Positions 42,553 to 51,403 of a stretch of 54,888 nucleotides of DNA are shown piece after piece. Under the pieces are notes generated by a model. That model worked only from the letters and a program-made list of their open reading frames with translations, had not been told where the DNA came from and did not search any database. Numbering within the stretch: the stretch's first letter is position 1; the number at the start of each line of letters is the position of its first letter. The DNA comes from SH-MAG3 sp035461245. GTDB taxonomy: Bacteria; Gemmatimonadota; Gemmatimonadetes; Longimicrobiales; RSA9. The stretch covers positions 1 through 54,888 of the forward strand of contig DATHVP010000141.1 of assembly GCA_035461245.1 (NCBI GenBank). Direction: 5' to 3'. The position numbers were made by a program, and so were the translations under genes.

Positions 42553-43434
42553 ATGAGCCGCTCCGACCACCTCGTGCGCGCCACGGCCCTCGACGGCCTG
42601 GTCCGCGCCCTGGCCATTGATGCCACCGGCGTCGTCAACGAGATCGCACGCCGCCACTCCACCATCCCCGTCGTGACCGCGGCCATCGGCCGCCTTTCCA
42701 TCGGGGCCCTGCTCTTCGGTGCCATGCTCAAGGAGGCGTCCCACATGGTGACGCTACGCATGCAGGGCGACGGTCCCGCCGGCACCCTGCTCGCCTCCGC
42801 CAACGCAACCGGCGGCGTCCGCGGCCTCGTCAGCAACCCGCAGCCTGACGTCGAACAGGTCCGCAACGGCAAGCTCAACGTGCGCGGCGCTGTCGGCACC
42901 TCCGGCTCCCTGACTGTCACCAGGGACCTGGGCATGGGACAGCCGTACGTCGGTACCGTGGAGATCGTGTCCGGGGAGGTGGGCGAGGACATCGCCCACT
43001 ACCTGCTGCGTAGCGAACAGGTGCCGTCTGCCGTGGGCATCGGTGTCTTCGTCGAGGCCGAGGGCTCCGTAGGGGCCGCTGGCGGCTATCTGCTGCAGCT
43101 GCTGCCCGGCGTCTCCGACCGCCAGGCCGCCGATATCGAGGCCGTCGTCCGCGACCTGCCCCACCCCACCGTCATGCTACGGGACGGCTCGACGCCCGAG
43201 GCCATGCTTCGCCGGATCTTCGGCGACAATCTCTCCCTCCTCGAGCAACGGGACGTCCGCTTCGAATGTCACTGCTCCATGGATCGTGCCGAGCGCGCCA
43301 TCCGCATGCTCGGCACCGAAGCCATTGACGAGATGATCCAGGAGGGCGCCGAGCGCGGCGGCGCCGAGGTGACCTGCGAGTTCTGTACGGAACGCTACCT
43401 GGTGCCGCTGGACACGTTGCGGGCCATGCGGTAG
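42553..43434 (+). CDS. hslO: Redox-regulated chaperone Hsp33
   Basis: The 293-aa protein is activated by oxidation of a zinc centre and prevents aggregation of unfolded proteins. The four zinc-binding cysteines are present as CxC (Cys239, Cys241 in FECHCSMD) and CxxC (Cys275, Cys278 in CEFC). The N-terminal substrate domain reads MSRSDHLVRATALDG. A TTG at 42541 could extend the frame, but the ATG at 42553 has GGAG seven bases upstream. That GGAG lies directly in the terminator T-run, so read-through or a second promoter is needed. It forms a chaperone pair with the GroES-like gene. Confidence 0.95.
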   Translation: MSRSDHLVRATALDGLVRALAIDATGVVNEIARRHSTIPVVTAAIGRLSIGALLFGAMLKEASHMVTLRMQGDGPAGTLLASANATGGVRGLVSNPQPDVEQVRNGKLNVRGAVGTSGSLTVTRDLGMGQPYVGTVEIVSGEVGEDIAHYLLRSEQVPSAVGIGVFVEAEGSVGAAGGYLLQLLPGVSDRQAADIEAVVRDLPHPTVMLRDGSTPEAMLRRIFGDNLSLLEQRDVRFECHCSMDRAERAIRMLGTEAIDEMIQEGAERGGAEVTCEFCTERYLVPLDTLRAMR

Positions 43435-43653
43435 CGGAGCCGGCCGGCCGGACCTGGTTACCGATTTGCGTTATCGGCCATGGTCAAGACATACATTACT
43501 GCCATAATTTGCCTAAGTCGGTGACCGGCATGATGTTAGCGAAATACGGTGGCCCTGGGGCGGCGGGCGGCGATAGCGGCTTGAGCCGGGAACCAGGGGA
43601 TAACACAAAACGGTAAACGGGTCCGGCGCTGTAGCCCGACTGCTACACCAGAC

Positions 43654-43682
43654 TTGATTCCGCGACAGTTTACGTAGATATT
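43654..43682 (+). promoter_or_regulatory. Promoter of the second lytic transglycosylase
   Basis: TTGATT (43654-43659) and GATATT (43677-43682) have a 17-base spacer, giving a ~25-nt leader. A six-base hairpin TGTAGC/GCTACA (43630-43647) sits just upstream and could be an operator. The rest of the 43435-43713 gap shows nothing coding. Confidence 0.5.
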
Positions 43683-43713
43683 TCGGCGCCCGGACACACA
43701 GTCATCGAGAGTG

Positions 43714-44502
43714 ATGAAGCTTTTCAGACGCTCGTACGAGGCAGGCGGTCCTCGCCGGACCGGCCTGTTCGAAGACCTGGAGCAGTTGCTGCGTCGCGTG
43801 CGTGCCGTCGGTCTGGCCGCACCGCTGCTGCTGGTGATGGGCTTCGGCGTAGGCAACGTGACGAATCGGGTGCTGGAGGTTCCCGAGGGACGCGAAGTCC
43901 GGGTGTCACTGGAGGCACACGTGCCGCGGGTCCATCTGGAGCTGCTCAGCCGCCATATGGAACGGCTGCGTAGCGCGGGCTCGGAGACGGTGGACTACGT
44001 GACGATGTACCAGGAGCACGTGGCACCGGTGGAGGCGGTCCTCCGAAAGCGCGGCGTAAATGACCATACGGCGCGCCAGGTGGCCTGGCCGCTGGTGCAG
44101 CATTCCTACCGAGTGGGCCTTGATCCGGCCTTCGTAACTTCCATAGTTCTCATCGAGAGTGGCGGTCGCCCGAACGCCACAAGCTTCGTGGGCGCCCGCG
44201 GCCTGATGCAGGTCATGCCCTTATGGGCAGGCAACTGGCGGGCGTGTGGCCGGGACCTGTACGACATCGACGGCAACCTCTGTCACGGTACGAACATTCT
44301 GAAGTTCTACCTGGATCGTACGCCGGGCGATGAGCGGCGGGCGCTGCTGGGTTACAACGGCTGCGTGCGTGGCACTAACACGCCCAACTGCCACACGTAC
44401 CCGGACAAGGTTACGCGGTTGAAGCATGAGATCCAGCGGGAGATGAACATGGAACGCAACGCCCGCCTGGCGCGCGTGCCGGGCGCGGCCGCGGCGCCCT
44501 GA
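43714..44502 (+). CDS. SLT-domain lytic transglycosylase
   Basis: The 262-aa protein has an N-terminal hydrophobic segment (about residues 30-52) and a C-terminal SLT domain with catalytic Glu148 in IESGGRPNATSFVGARGLMQVMP and the GYNGC motif. It cuts peptidoglycan glycan strands outside the cytoplasmic membrane. The charged sequence before the hydrophobic segment suggests an inner-membrane anchor with an atypically long N-terminus. Two cysteines (in ACGRD and LCHGT) may form a disulfide. The start is the ATG at 43714; the preceding GTG is possible. Confidence 0.88.
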   Translation: MKLFRRSYEAGGPRRTGLFEDLEQLLRRVRAVGLAAPLLLVMGFGVGNVTNRVLEVPEGREVRVSLEAHVPRVHLELLSRHMERLRSAGSETVDYVTMYQEHVAPVEAVLRKRGVNDHTARQVAWPLVQHSYRVGLDPAFVTSIVLIESGGRPNATSFVGARGLMQVMPLWAGNWRACGRDLYDIDGNLCHGTNILKFYLDRTPGDERRALLGYNGCVRGTNTPNCHTYPDKVTRLKHEIQREMNMERNARLARVPGAAAAP

Positions 44503-44539
44503 AGGCACATGTAGCGGCCAGACCGCCAGCCATCCGCGA

Positions 44540-44575
44540 AAGAGCCGGCCCCCGCAAGGGCGCCGGCTCTTCCTG
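44540..44575. terminator. Shared terminator of convergent genes
   Basis: AAGAGCCGGC (44540-44549) and GCCGGCTCTT (44562-44571) pair in a 10-bp stem, with CCTG after it. It lies between the lytic transglycosylase and M20 dipeptidase genes. Confidence 0.75.
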
Positions 44576-44582
44576 TTGGAGG

Positions 44583-45956
44583 TCACCGGTCGGCCAGTTC
44601 GCGAAGCAGCAGGGCAGAGGCTTCAGCGCCCTTCTCGAAGTTCTCCACGCTCATCCATTCATCGGGCGCATGCGCATTCTCACCGGGCAGGCCGAATCCC
44701 ATGAGTAGCACGGGCGCACCGAGGATCTTTTCGAATTCAGGCACGATAGGGATGGACCCGCCCTCGCCGGCGTAGGTGATGTCGGCGCCGAATGCAGCGG
44801 AGAGCGCACGCGCGGCCGCCTCGTAGAGCGGCCCTTCGAGCCTGGCTCGCCACGGCCTCCCGCCGTGGAGTTCCAGGATTTCCACCGCGACGCCCGGCGG
44901 CGTTACGGCCTCGACGTGACGGCGGAACAGGTCGGCGATGCGCGCCGGATCCTGGTCGGGCACGAGCCGGCAGCTCACCTTCGCCATCGCTTCCGCCGGC
45001 AACACGGTCTTGGACCCTTCACCGGTGTAGCCCGACAGCAGGCCGTTCACTTCGCAGGTGGGCCGGATCCACAGCCGCTCCAGCGTTGTGAACCCGTCCT
45101 CGCCGAAGAGGGCGGGCGCGCCGGTGCGCTGGAGGTACTCGTCGTCGTCGAACGGAAGCGAGCGGATCTGGTCAACGAACTCCGGCGCCGCCTGCACATC
45201 ATCGTAGAATCCGGGGATGGCGATGTGACCCGTGTCGTCATGGAACGATGCGATGATGCGGGCCAGTGCCGTTGCGGGATTTGCCACGGCGCCGCCATAG
45301 CTTCCGGAATGCAGGTCACCACGCGCAGCGCGGACGCGCAGTTCGAAGTAGGCAAGGCCGCGCAGCGACGCGCCGATGGTGGGCATGCCGGGGCCGAACA
45401 TGCCGGAATCGGAGATGACCACGGCGTCGCAGCCCAGCCGTTCCGCATGCTCCTCGACGAACGGCATCAGGTTGGCGCTGCCCACCTCCTCCTCGCCTTC
45501 GGCCAGCAGGATCACGTTGACGGGCAGGCGGCCAGTTGTCTGCAGGTGGGCCTGAACCGCCTTCACATGGAGATAGAACTGCCCCTTGTCGTCGACTGCA
45601 CCGCGGGCGTAGATCCGACCGTCCCGCTCCTCGGGCTCGAAGGCCGGGCTCGTCCAGAGCTCGAGGGGCTCGGCGGGCTGTACGTCGTAATGACCGTAGA
45701 TCAGGACTGTGGGCTGGTCGGCACCGGCGCCGCGCCATTCGCCCAGGACGATGGGGTGGCCGGGCGTATCGTGAATGGAAACGTCCAGCCCCGCTTCAGT
45801 CATGCGCTGCCCCAGCCATTCGGCGGCGGCCCGGACATCGCCCGCGTGCTCGCTGCGTGCGCTGACGCTGGGGATGCGAAGGAACTCGAAGAACTCCTCG
45901 CGGAACGCTGCGCGATTCTCCCGGATGTATGACTGGACTTCATTCGTGGTCGCCAT
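44583..45956 (-). CDS. M20-family dipeptidase
   Basis: The 457-aa zinc peptidase has IYGHYDVQPAEPLELW (metal His), GAVDDKGQFYLH (bridging Asp), AEGEEEVGSANL (catalytic and metal Glu), ISDSG and the C-terminal PGENAHAPDEWM His. A dimerisation domain with GDLHSGSYGG lies in the middle. It most resembles cytoplasmic carnosinase-like dipeptidases. The chosen ATG (45956) is preceded by GAGG; the frame extends to 46040. Downstream on the same strand is the shared terminator; upstream is the PLP enzyme gene, 114 bases away. Confidence 0.93.
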   Translation of the reverse strand: MATTNEVQSYIRENRAAFREEFFEFLRIPSVSARSEHAGDVRAAAEWLGQRMTEAGLDVSIHDTPGHPIVLGEWRGAGADQPTVLIYGHYDVQPAEPLELWTSPAFEPEERDGRIYARGAVDDKGQFYLHVKAVQAHLQTTGRLPVNVILLAEGEEEVGSANLMPFVEEHAERLGCDAVVISDSGMFGPGMPTIGASLRGLAYFELRVRAARGDLHSGSYGGAVANPATALARIIASFHDDTGHIAIPGFYDDVQAAPEFVDQIRSLPFDDDEYLQRTGAPALFGEDGFTTLERLWIRPTCEVNGLLSGYTGEGSKTVLPAEAMAKVSCRLVPDQDPARIADLFRRHVEAVTPPGVAVEILELHGGRPWRARLEGPLYEAAARALSAAFGADITYAGEGGSIPIVPEFEKILGAPVLLMGFGLPGENAHAPDEWMSVENFEKGAEASALLLRELADR

Positions 45957-46070
45957 TATCGCCTCGCGTGTTCGGACGCTGTCCGCCGTGGCGGCGGTGC
46001 GTGGGGGGCCATGATAAGCCATCGGGCCGGTGGAATCCATGGCTGGTGGGCGGCGTGCGGACGCGCTTCG

Positions 46071-47183
46071 TCAGCCGAGGTAGTCCCGAAACGGCTGTGG
46101 CAATCGTGCGGCGTCGGTCCCGTCCGCGAGTTCCCTCGGCAGCACGGCGCTCAGCGTATGCCAGAAGAGCGGGCGGCCCCCTGCGCGGACGTCTTCGAGT
46201 ACTGATGCTGCGGCCTTCGCCGTGTACGTCGTGTCCAGCGTCAGGCCTGCATTCCTGAAGCTTGCGACGGCGGCATCTGCCTGCGGCGTGGTGTGGCCGT
46301 AGCCCGTTCCAAGCTGGTCATGCCTCAGCCGCACCAGCGAGACAACGTCCTTCCAGTGAGGCAGCTGCCCAGCCGGGATGTAAGCGGACATGCCGAGCAC
46401 ATCCGGGGCAGAGTCCGACAATAGCCGCAGCGTGTCCCTCACCAGACGCTGCAGCACGCGCTCATTCGTCACGATCCGCGACGTGATACGGGTGGCCACG
46501 ATCGGCACCTCCAGTCCCACCCAGCCCAGGGCTATGGCGAGGCCGGCAGCAGTGCCCAGTGTGCCAGCGGCGACGTGCACGGCCGTTGGCAGCTGCTGCC
46601 GACCGGTGGCGATGTCGGCGCCGGCGTAAATCGATCCGTCCGCCGCGTCAATGCCCAGTTGCTGTGCCAGCTCCAGCCCTGCCCGGACATAGCCGAGTGT
46701 GCCTGTGGCGTTGGAGCCGCCCGGCGGGATGATGACGGGCGCATCCGCCCTGTGGGCCAGTCGCGCTCGCCACATACCCAGCGGCACCGCCTCCATGCGC
46801 CTTACCCAGCGCAACTCGGCGCCGCTGGCCTGCATGAGGAGGAGCATCTCCCGAACATGAGGCGTGACCCGCTGCGGGAACAGGACCAGGGACGCGGGCA
46901 GGCCGAGGCGGCTGGCGTGATAGGCGGTGGCGAAGGCGTGGTGGGACCCGGTTGCACCAGCGGTGACGACGCGGCGGGCCCCTCGGGCCTGGGCGTCTGC
47001 GAGCAGGAACTCCAGTTTCCGGAGCTTGTTGCCGGCGTAGCCGGGCGCACAGATATCGTCCCGCTTGACCAGGATGTCCACGCCCTCCACCCGCACCCTC
47101 TCCAGGGGTGACGGGAACGTGCCGATCTCGATGCGCATGACTGAAGGTGGCGCCGACGGCGCTGGCTGGCCAGAGGAAGACAT
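46071..47183 (-). CDS. PLP-dependent D-cysteine desulfhydrase / ACC-deaminase-family enzyme
   Basis: The 370-aa protein has LVKRDDICAPGYAGNKLRKLEFLLADA, where the Lys of GNKLRK is the PLP-binding residue of this fold, and AGATGSHHAFATAYHASRLGL. This matches D-cysteine desulfhydrase and 1-aminocyclopropane-1-carboxylate deaminase relatives, which cannot be told apart by motifs alone. The start could be the ATG at 47183 (chosen) or 47138, which begins MRIEIGTFPSPLE and resembles the family start; no clear ribosome site favours either. The frame extends further to 47258. Confidence 0.8.
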   Translation of the reverse strand: MSSSGQPAPSAPPSVMRIEIGTFPSPLERVRVEGVDILVKRDDICAPGYAGNKLRKLEFLLADAQARGARRVVTAGATGSHHAFATAYHASRLGLPASLVLFPQRVTPHVREMLLLMQASGAELRWVRRMEAVPLGMWRARLAHRADAPVIIPPGGSNATGTLGYVRAGLELAQQLGIDAADGSIYAGADIATGRQQLPTAVHVAAGTLGTAAGLAIALGWVGLEVPIVATRITSRIVTNERVLQRLVRDTLRLLSDSAPDVLGMSAYIPAGQLPHWKDVVSLVRLRHDQLGTGYGHTTPQADAAVASFRNAGLTLDTTYTAKAAASVLEDVRAGGRPLFWHTLSAVLPRELADGTDAARLPQPFRDYLG

Positions 47184-47265
47184 GAACGGGCAACGGCGTA
47201 CGGCGGACGGTGACCGTCGCGCGGGCGGTCCTTCGTTCCTCTCCGCCCGCGCCGTCACCGCTGGT

Positions 47266-47724
47266 TCATGACCAGGACCTGGCTGCCAATACCGCCGCGA
47301 CCCGCGTCTGTATCGCCCTGCGCGGCGCCAGCCGCTGCAGCTGCTGGTTGTCCTGTGCGCGCATGACTGTCAGGCACCAGACGTGTGCCGCATGCTGCAC
47401 CAGTTCCTTCTGCGTGGGACCCTCGAACGCCAGGCTGATGGGCTGCGGGAACGGGACCACGTTGCGACGCCCCGTCACGTCATCGGTTTCAATGACACGG
47501 TCCAGCGTCGCGTACATGACGTACTGGGCCTCATTTCCGTTTATCTCACCATTGTGCACGACCCGCCATGGACCTTCCACCGTCAGTCCGGAAGGGAACT
47601 CTACGGTCGTCAGCAGGTCCAGTCCCGTCAGCTGCGCCCGGCACGCCGGTCCGTCCTCGACCTTCTCATGGGCGCCGGCCGGCATCATCAGGGCCAGGAT
47701 CAGCGCATTGATGAACATGTACAT
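47266..47724 (-). CDS. Small secreted protein of unknown function
   Basis: The 152-aa protein has a signal peptide (residues ~1-18, ending AGAHE), then a mixed sequence with two cysteines (PACRAQ and HVWCLTV) that may form a disulfide. I recognise no domain. AGGAGGGCAGG sits just before the ATG at 47724; a second ATG is at 47718. A terminator lies between the probable promoter and the start, and the gene precedes the PLP enzyme gene by 82 bases on the same strand, so both may share a transcript. Confidence 0.6.
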   Translation of the reverse strand: MYMFINALILALMMPAGAHEKVEDGPACRAQLTGLDLLTTVEFPSGLTVEGPWRVVHNGEINGNEAQYVMYATLDRVIETDDVTGRRNVVPFPQPISLAFEGPTQKELVQHAAHVWCLTVMRAQDNQQLQRLAPRRAIQTRVAAVLAARSWS

Positions 47725-47750
47725 CCTGCCCTCCTCTGCGATCTATGCCA

Positions 47751-47780
47751 ACAGAAAAGGGCGGGGACAATCCCCGCCCT
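47751..47780 (-). terminator. Intrinsic terminator directly upstream of the secreted-protein gene
   Basis: AGGGCGGGGA (47758-47767) and TCCCCGCCCT (47771-47780) form a 10-bp stem on the minus strand, followed by TTTCTGTT. It may end the TrmJ-like transcript or attenuate the gene at 47724, whose candidate promoter is at 47801-47828. Confidence 0.8.
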
Positions 47781-47800
47781 CGGTACATGACCCAAAGGCA

Positions 47801-47828
47801 AGAATAGGTCCTAAACCATTGTGGTGAA
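47801..47828 (-). promoter_or_regulatory. Possible promoter ahead of the terminator at 47751-47780
   Basis: On the minus strand TTCACC (47823-47828) and TATTCT (47801-47806) are separated by 16 bases. A transcript would start near 47794 and run straight into the terminator, so a short attenuated RNA is expected unless read-through occurs. Confidence 0.35.
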
Positions 47829-47939
47829 TGGGCCTGGGACGACCGCAACGAAATCGCCCCGTCTGGCCCGGTGACAGCGGCGAGAACAGGGCCGGGCTCC
47901 GGACCCCGGCACGAATCGCGCACTGAAGACGGGGCTTCC

Positions 47940-47985
47940 GCCGGGGTTCCGCCGGAGGAGCCGGAGGAAGCCGGGGTTCCGCCGG
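47940..47985. repeat. 16-bp direct repeat in the gap after the TrmJ-like gene
   Basis: GCCGGGGTTCCGCCGG occurs at 47940-47955 and again at 47970-47985, with GC-rich sequence between (period 30 bases). Nothing else in the gap looks coding. Confidence 0.6.
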
Positions 47986-47997
47986 GTCCCCTGACCG

Positions 47998-48795
47998 TCA
48001 GTCGCTGTCGCGTGAGGCGTCGTGTGCCCGCATGATGGCGTCCCGGAAAAGCGGTGTGCCGGTGACCTTCTGCACCTCGATAGCCATGGCACGCAGCAGG
48101 GCCGCCTCGCGGCCGTTGATGTCGGCGCGGCGGATGATGGCGCGGACCGTCCTCATGATGGCTTCGGGATTCTTGCCCTTATAGAAGTCGAGCGTGGCGA
48201 GCGCCGCGTCAGCCTGCTCGAACAGAGCCTGCAACTCGAGTGCGGATGCGGGCGCGGCGTCCCGCTTGGGTCGTGGCAGTTCTTCCGGCCGGGTGGCGGC
48301 CAGAAAGAGTTCATAGCCGATGAGCAGGACGGCCTGCGACAGGTTGAGCGACGAATTCAACGCGCTGGTCGGCACTACCAGCAGCCGGTCGCAGCGGTCC
48401 AGTTCATGGTTGAGCAGGCCCGTGTCCTCCCGTCCGAAGACGATGGCCAGCGGCCGCTGCGCATCAGCGTCGTACCCCAGCAGTTCAGGCGCGGCCTCCC
48501 GGGGATGGCTCCACAGGTAGGTGGCCGCGCGTCGGCGCGCCGTCGTGCCAACGACGAGGGCGCAATCCGCCACCGCGTCGTCGAGGGTATCAAAAAACTC
48601 GATTCGCTCGAGGAGCGGCTCCGAGCCGTGGGCGATGCCCGCGATGCGCCAGGCGTTGAAATCGTCCGGAGCCACGAGGCGCAGGCGGGTGAGCCCCATG
48701 TTCATCATGGCACGAAGGGACGTCGCGATGTTCACGACGTCCTGCGTGCGGTTCAGCACGACGACGATGCGATCTTCGTAGGGGGCGTGCTGCAC
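47998..48795 (-). CDS. TrmJ/TrmH-family (SPOUT) RNA methyltransferase
   Basis: The 265-aa protein has the SPOUT signatures: NIATSLRAMMNMGLTRLRLV at the start, VVGTTARRR, and the SAM-binding knot IVFGREDTGLLNHELDRCDRLLVVPTSALNSSLNLSQAVLLIGYEL. These resemble TrmJ, which 2'-O-methylates tRNA position 32, but related rRNA or tRNA enzymes are possible. It follows actF by 48 bases on the same strand, separated by a 10-bp GC hairpin. Confidence 0.88.
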   Translation of the reverse strand: MQHAPYEDRIVVVLNRTQDVVNIATSLRAMMNMGLTRLRLVAPDDFNAWRIAGIAHGSEPLLERIEFFDTLDDAVADCALVVGTTARRRAATYLWSHPREAAPELLGYDADAQRPLAIVFGREDTGLLNHELDRCDRLLVVPTSALNSSLNLSQAVLLIGYELFLAATRPEELPRPKRDAAPASALELQALFEQADAALATLDFYKGKNPEAIMRTVRAIIRRADINGREAALLRAMAIEVQKVTGTPLFRDAIMRAHDASRDSD

Positions 48796-48806
48796 GATGG
48801 GATTAT

Positions 48807-48838
48807 CCGGGGCGCGCCGCGCAGGCGACGCGCCCCGG
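48807..48838 (-). terminator. Hairpin between actF and the RNA methyltransferase gene
   Basis: CCGGGGCGCG (48807-48816) pairs perfectly with CGCGCCCCGG (48829-48838) around a 12-nt loop. There is no T-run, so it may mark the operon end only weakly. Confidence 0.45.
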
Positions 48839-48843
48839 ACCGA

Positions 48844-50175
48844 TCAGTGGTCCGAGCCGGCGGGCCGCATGACGTCCCCGCCAAGGTCGCCCGTCTCCTC
48901 GCGGTCCTCCTGGATGCCTGCCAGTTCCAGTTCGCCGAGCGGCTGCCAGATCTGGAACAGCGGGAACCGCGTCAGGAAGAAGGCGATGGACGACAGGTAG
49001 AGGCCCGCGAACAGCAGCAGCAGGCCGGGCTCCTGCCAGGAGAGGGGCAGGGTCTCGGTGTCGATCCAGAGCGATGGATAGACCAGCAGGTACCGCTCGA
49101 GCCACAGGCCGAACAGGCTGATGATGGCGAGGGTGGCGAAAACCGCCGGCGTCCGCTTCGCCGCCACGCCCATGAGGCCGAAGAACGGGATCACGAACAG
49201 GCAGACAGCCACCATCTGCGCGATGAGCCGGAACGGCGGCACGAAGCGGTGGATCACGAACGGCTGTTCCCAGGGCAGCAGGCCATACCATATGACGATG
49301 TACTGGGAGAAGAACATGTAGCCCCAGAACACGGTGAAGCCGAAGGCCAGCTTGCCGAGGTCGTGCATGGTGGCGGGCGTAATGTACATGTCCAGGCCCA
49401 TCCGATCGCGCAGCGCAATCAGGATGAGTGCCGTCACCATGGTCCCGCCCAGGACGCCGCCCATGAAGAAGTACGGACCGATGAGCGTGCTGAACCAGGA
49501 TGGCTCAAGGGACATGACGAAATCCCATGAGAGCACCCCCATGACCAGCGCGAACGTGAGGGCCATGGCGGGCCCGAGCACGTTGAGCCGGCGGTACGCA
49601 TGCAATTCTTCCGCTTCCTGGCCGCGCCAGTTGCGGGTGAACAGGTCATACATGCCGCGCAGGCGCGCGGGCACACTGTCCCTGAGCAGGCCCATGTCCG
49701 GGCGCAGCGCCGTATAGGCGAAGGCCAGCGACAGGCCGAACAGCGCGGCCAGGCCGAAGACCGTTCGGGCGGTGAAGAACGGCCGGTTCAGCCAGACTTC
49801 CTTGCCGTTGTAGAGCGGATGCTCGATCCATGGCCAGATGTGGGGTGCCCCCCAGATCAGGATGGGCAGCACCAGCACGAATGCAACTGGCAGGAACGCC
49901 ACATGGGCCAGGGCGATGCGCCGCATGGGGCGGGACCAGAGGCCCTTGGCGATGGATGTGACCACGGCCAGCATGAGCCCGCCCTGGGCGACGCTGGTCA
50001 TGAACAGCCAGTTGATGGTATACGCGCGCCAGCCACGGGCAGCATCCACGAACAGCGCCGCCACCAGTGCGAGGCCGCCGAGGGCGATGAGGACGGGTAT
50101 GGCTATGCGCAGGCCGCTGGACACCGCTTCAATGCGGCGTGCGGGCATATCGTGCGATTCTGTTGCGTGCGACAC
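48844..50175 (-). CDS. actF: Alternative complex III subunit ActF (NrfD-like quinol-oxidising membrane protein)
   Basis: The 443-aa protein has about ten hydrophobic helices and NrfD-like motifs such as GPYFFMGGVLGGTMVTALI and FWGYMFFSQYIVIWYG. In alternative complex III (ACIII) two NrfD-like subunits, ActC and ActF, form the membrane core that handles quinol. This gene is last in the actB-C-D-E-F order. ACIII replaces the bc1 complex, passing electrons from quinol to cytochrome c or a coupled oxidase. The polar C-terminal tail is cytoplasmic or disordered. ActA would lie beyond the window edge. Confidence 0.92.
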   Translation of the reverse strand: MSHATESHDMPARRIEAVSSGLRIAIPVLIALGGLALVAALFVDAARGWRAYTINWLFMTSVAQGGLMLAVVTSIAKGLWSRPMRRIALAHVAFLPVAFVLVLPILIWGAPHIWPWIEHPLYNGKEVWLNRPFFTARTVFGLAALFGLSLAFAYTALRPDMGLLRDSVPARLRGMYDLFTRNWRGQEAEELHAYRRLNVLGPAMALTFALVMGVLSWDFVMSLEPSWFSTLIGPYFFMGGVLGGTMVTALILIALRDRMGLDMYITPATMHDLGKLAFGFTVFWGYMFFSQYIVIWYGLLPWEQPFVIHRFVPPFRLIAQMVAVCLFVIPFFGLMGVAAKRTPAVFATLAIISLFGLWLERYLLVYPSLWIDTETLPLSWQEPGLLLLFAGLYLSSIAFFLTRFPLFQIWQPLGELELAGIQEDREETGDLGGDVMRPAGSDH

Positions 50176-50190
50176 TCTGAATTCTCCTGG

Positions 50191-50877
50191 CTACTGCGCG
50201 CCCGACATAGTGTCCGGCTGCGCCGGCGGCTGCTGTGCCGGTGCGGCCACCGAACCGGCCGCGGCCGCGTCCTGTGCCGGCGCTGGCTGCTGCACGCCCG
50301 CCTGCGCCTGCAGCGAATTCACGTACGTAACGATGGCCCACCGCTCGTCGTGCGTGATGCGCGTGCCATAGGCCGGCATGAGCCCGCGGCCTGCGCGGAT
50401 CACCGCGTAGACGTAACCGTCTGACAGGCCTGTAGCCGGGGCCGCGATCAGCGACGGCATCAGCGGGAACAGGGTCGGCCCAACCAGCGGCCCGTCACCA
50501 CCGCCGCCCACGCCATGGCAGACGGCGCAATGACGCTCGTACATGACCTGGCCCGTGGCCAGCACAACCGCATCATCGGCGGCGTACGGGTTCTGGCCCC
50601 ACGGGCCTGCCGCCCATGCCTCAAGTGCCTGCTGCGTTGCCGCCAGCGGCGGCAGCGCCGGCCCGCTCGGCGACTCGAACGGCACACTGCCCGGCGCCGG
50701 CGGCAGCGGATTCGCGTACGGATCGAAGGACGGCGTGTTGCGCATGAACATGAACACCGGCACCGACGCGAGGGCGTTGTCGATGCGGGTACAGGCCGGC
50801 GCTGTCATCACGGCCAGCAGCGCCGCGCCCGTCAGCAGCCGGCGCCGTCTTGCGCGTGTCCCGTTAGAGGTCGCCAA
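50191..50877 (-). CDS. actE: Alternative complex III subunit ActE (mono-haem cytochrome c)
   Basis: The 228-aa protein has an N-terminal membrane signal with a possible lipid Cys29, a class I cytochrome c with haem-binding CxxCH (Cys117, Cys120, His121 in HCAVCHG) and an axial Met167 in RGLMPAYG, and a long Pro/Ala/Gln-rich tail. It accepts electrons from the ACIII core on the periplasmic side. Its start overlaps the end of actD by 14 bases. The next gene, actF, begins 15 bases after the stop. Confidence 0.92.
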   Translation of the reverse strand: MATSNGTRARRRRLLTGAALLAVMTAPACTRIDNALASVPVFMFMRNTPSFDPYANPLPPAPGSVPFESPSGPALPPLAATQQALEAWAAGPWGQNPYAADDAVVLATGQVMYERHCAVCHGVGGGGDGPLVGPTLFPLMPSLIAAPATGLSDGYVYAVIRAGRGLMPAYGTRITHDERWAIVTYVNSLQAQAGVQQPAPAQDAAAAGSVAAPAQQPPAQPDTMSGAQ

Positions 50878-51403
50878 CCTTCACCTCCTGCACCTGCTCG
50901 CGGATCTCAGCCGCGCCATTGTTCCGCATGATTGCACTCACCTGGGCCTCCTTGCCGGCCGGCGGCATGACATGGATGCCGAATCGGTCCGCCGAGAAGC
51001 CCGGATCGTAGACCTGCATGACGCGGCGCTGGGGCAGCCGCGCACTGATGAACAGCCCCGCCACCGTGGACAGGGCACCGAAGAGGATGGTCAGCTCAAA
51101 CGCGATGATGACGAAAGCCGGCAGGGAGATGATGGGCTTGCCACCCGTCACCAGCGGCCAGTCCAGCGACATCCAGGTGGCCATGGCAAAGCCGGTGGCC
51201 GCGCCGGTGAGGCCGCCGACCAGCGTGAACAGGCGGACCGGGCTCTCGCCGGCGTGCAGCGCGTGCTCGATGTCATGGCTCGGCAATGGCGCGAAGACCG
51301 TCATCCGCTTCACGCCGGCCTCACGCAGCGCCGTGATGGTGTCCACCGTCGCGTCCAGCGCATCGTATACGCCCAGTGTGCCCTGGGTCTTCACAGTGCT
51401 CAT
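50864..51403 (-). CDS. actD: Alternative complex III subunit ActD (DUF3341)
   Basis: The 179-aa protein has a short cytoplasmic start, two membrane helices (about residues 62-82 and 98-124), and a soluble C-terminal domain. This matches DUF3341, which covers ActD of ACIII. Its role is structural; it contacts the membrane subunits. The ATG overlaps the actC stop by four bases. Family assignment is supported mainly by operon position and size. Confidence 0.88.
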   Translation of the reverse strand: MSTVKTQGTLGVYDALDATVDTITALREAGVKRMTVFAPLPSHDIEHALHAGESPVRLFTLVGGLTGAATGFAMATWMSLDWPLVTGGKPIISLPAFVIIAFELTILFGALSTVAGLFISARLPQRRVMQVYDPGFSADRFGIHVMPPAGKEAQVSAIMRNNGAAEIREQVQEVKVGDL

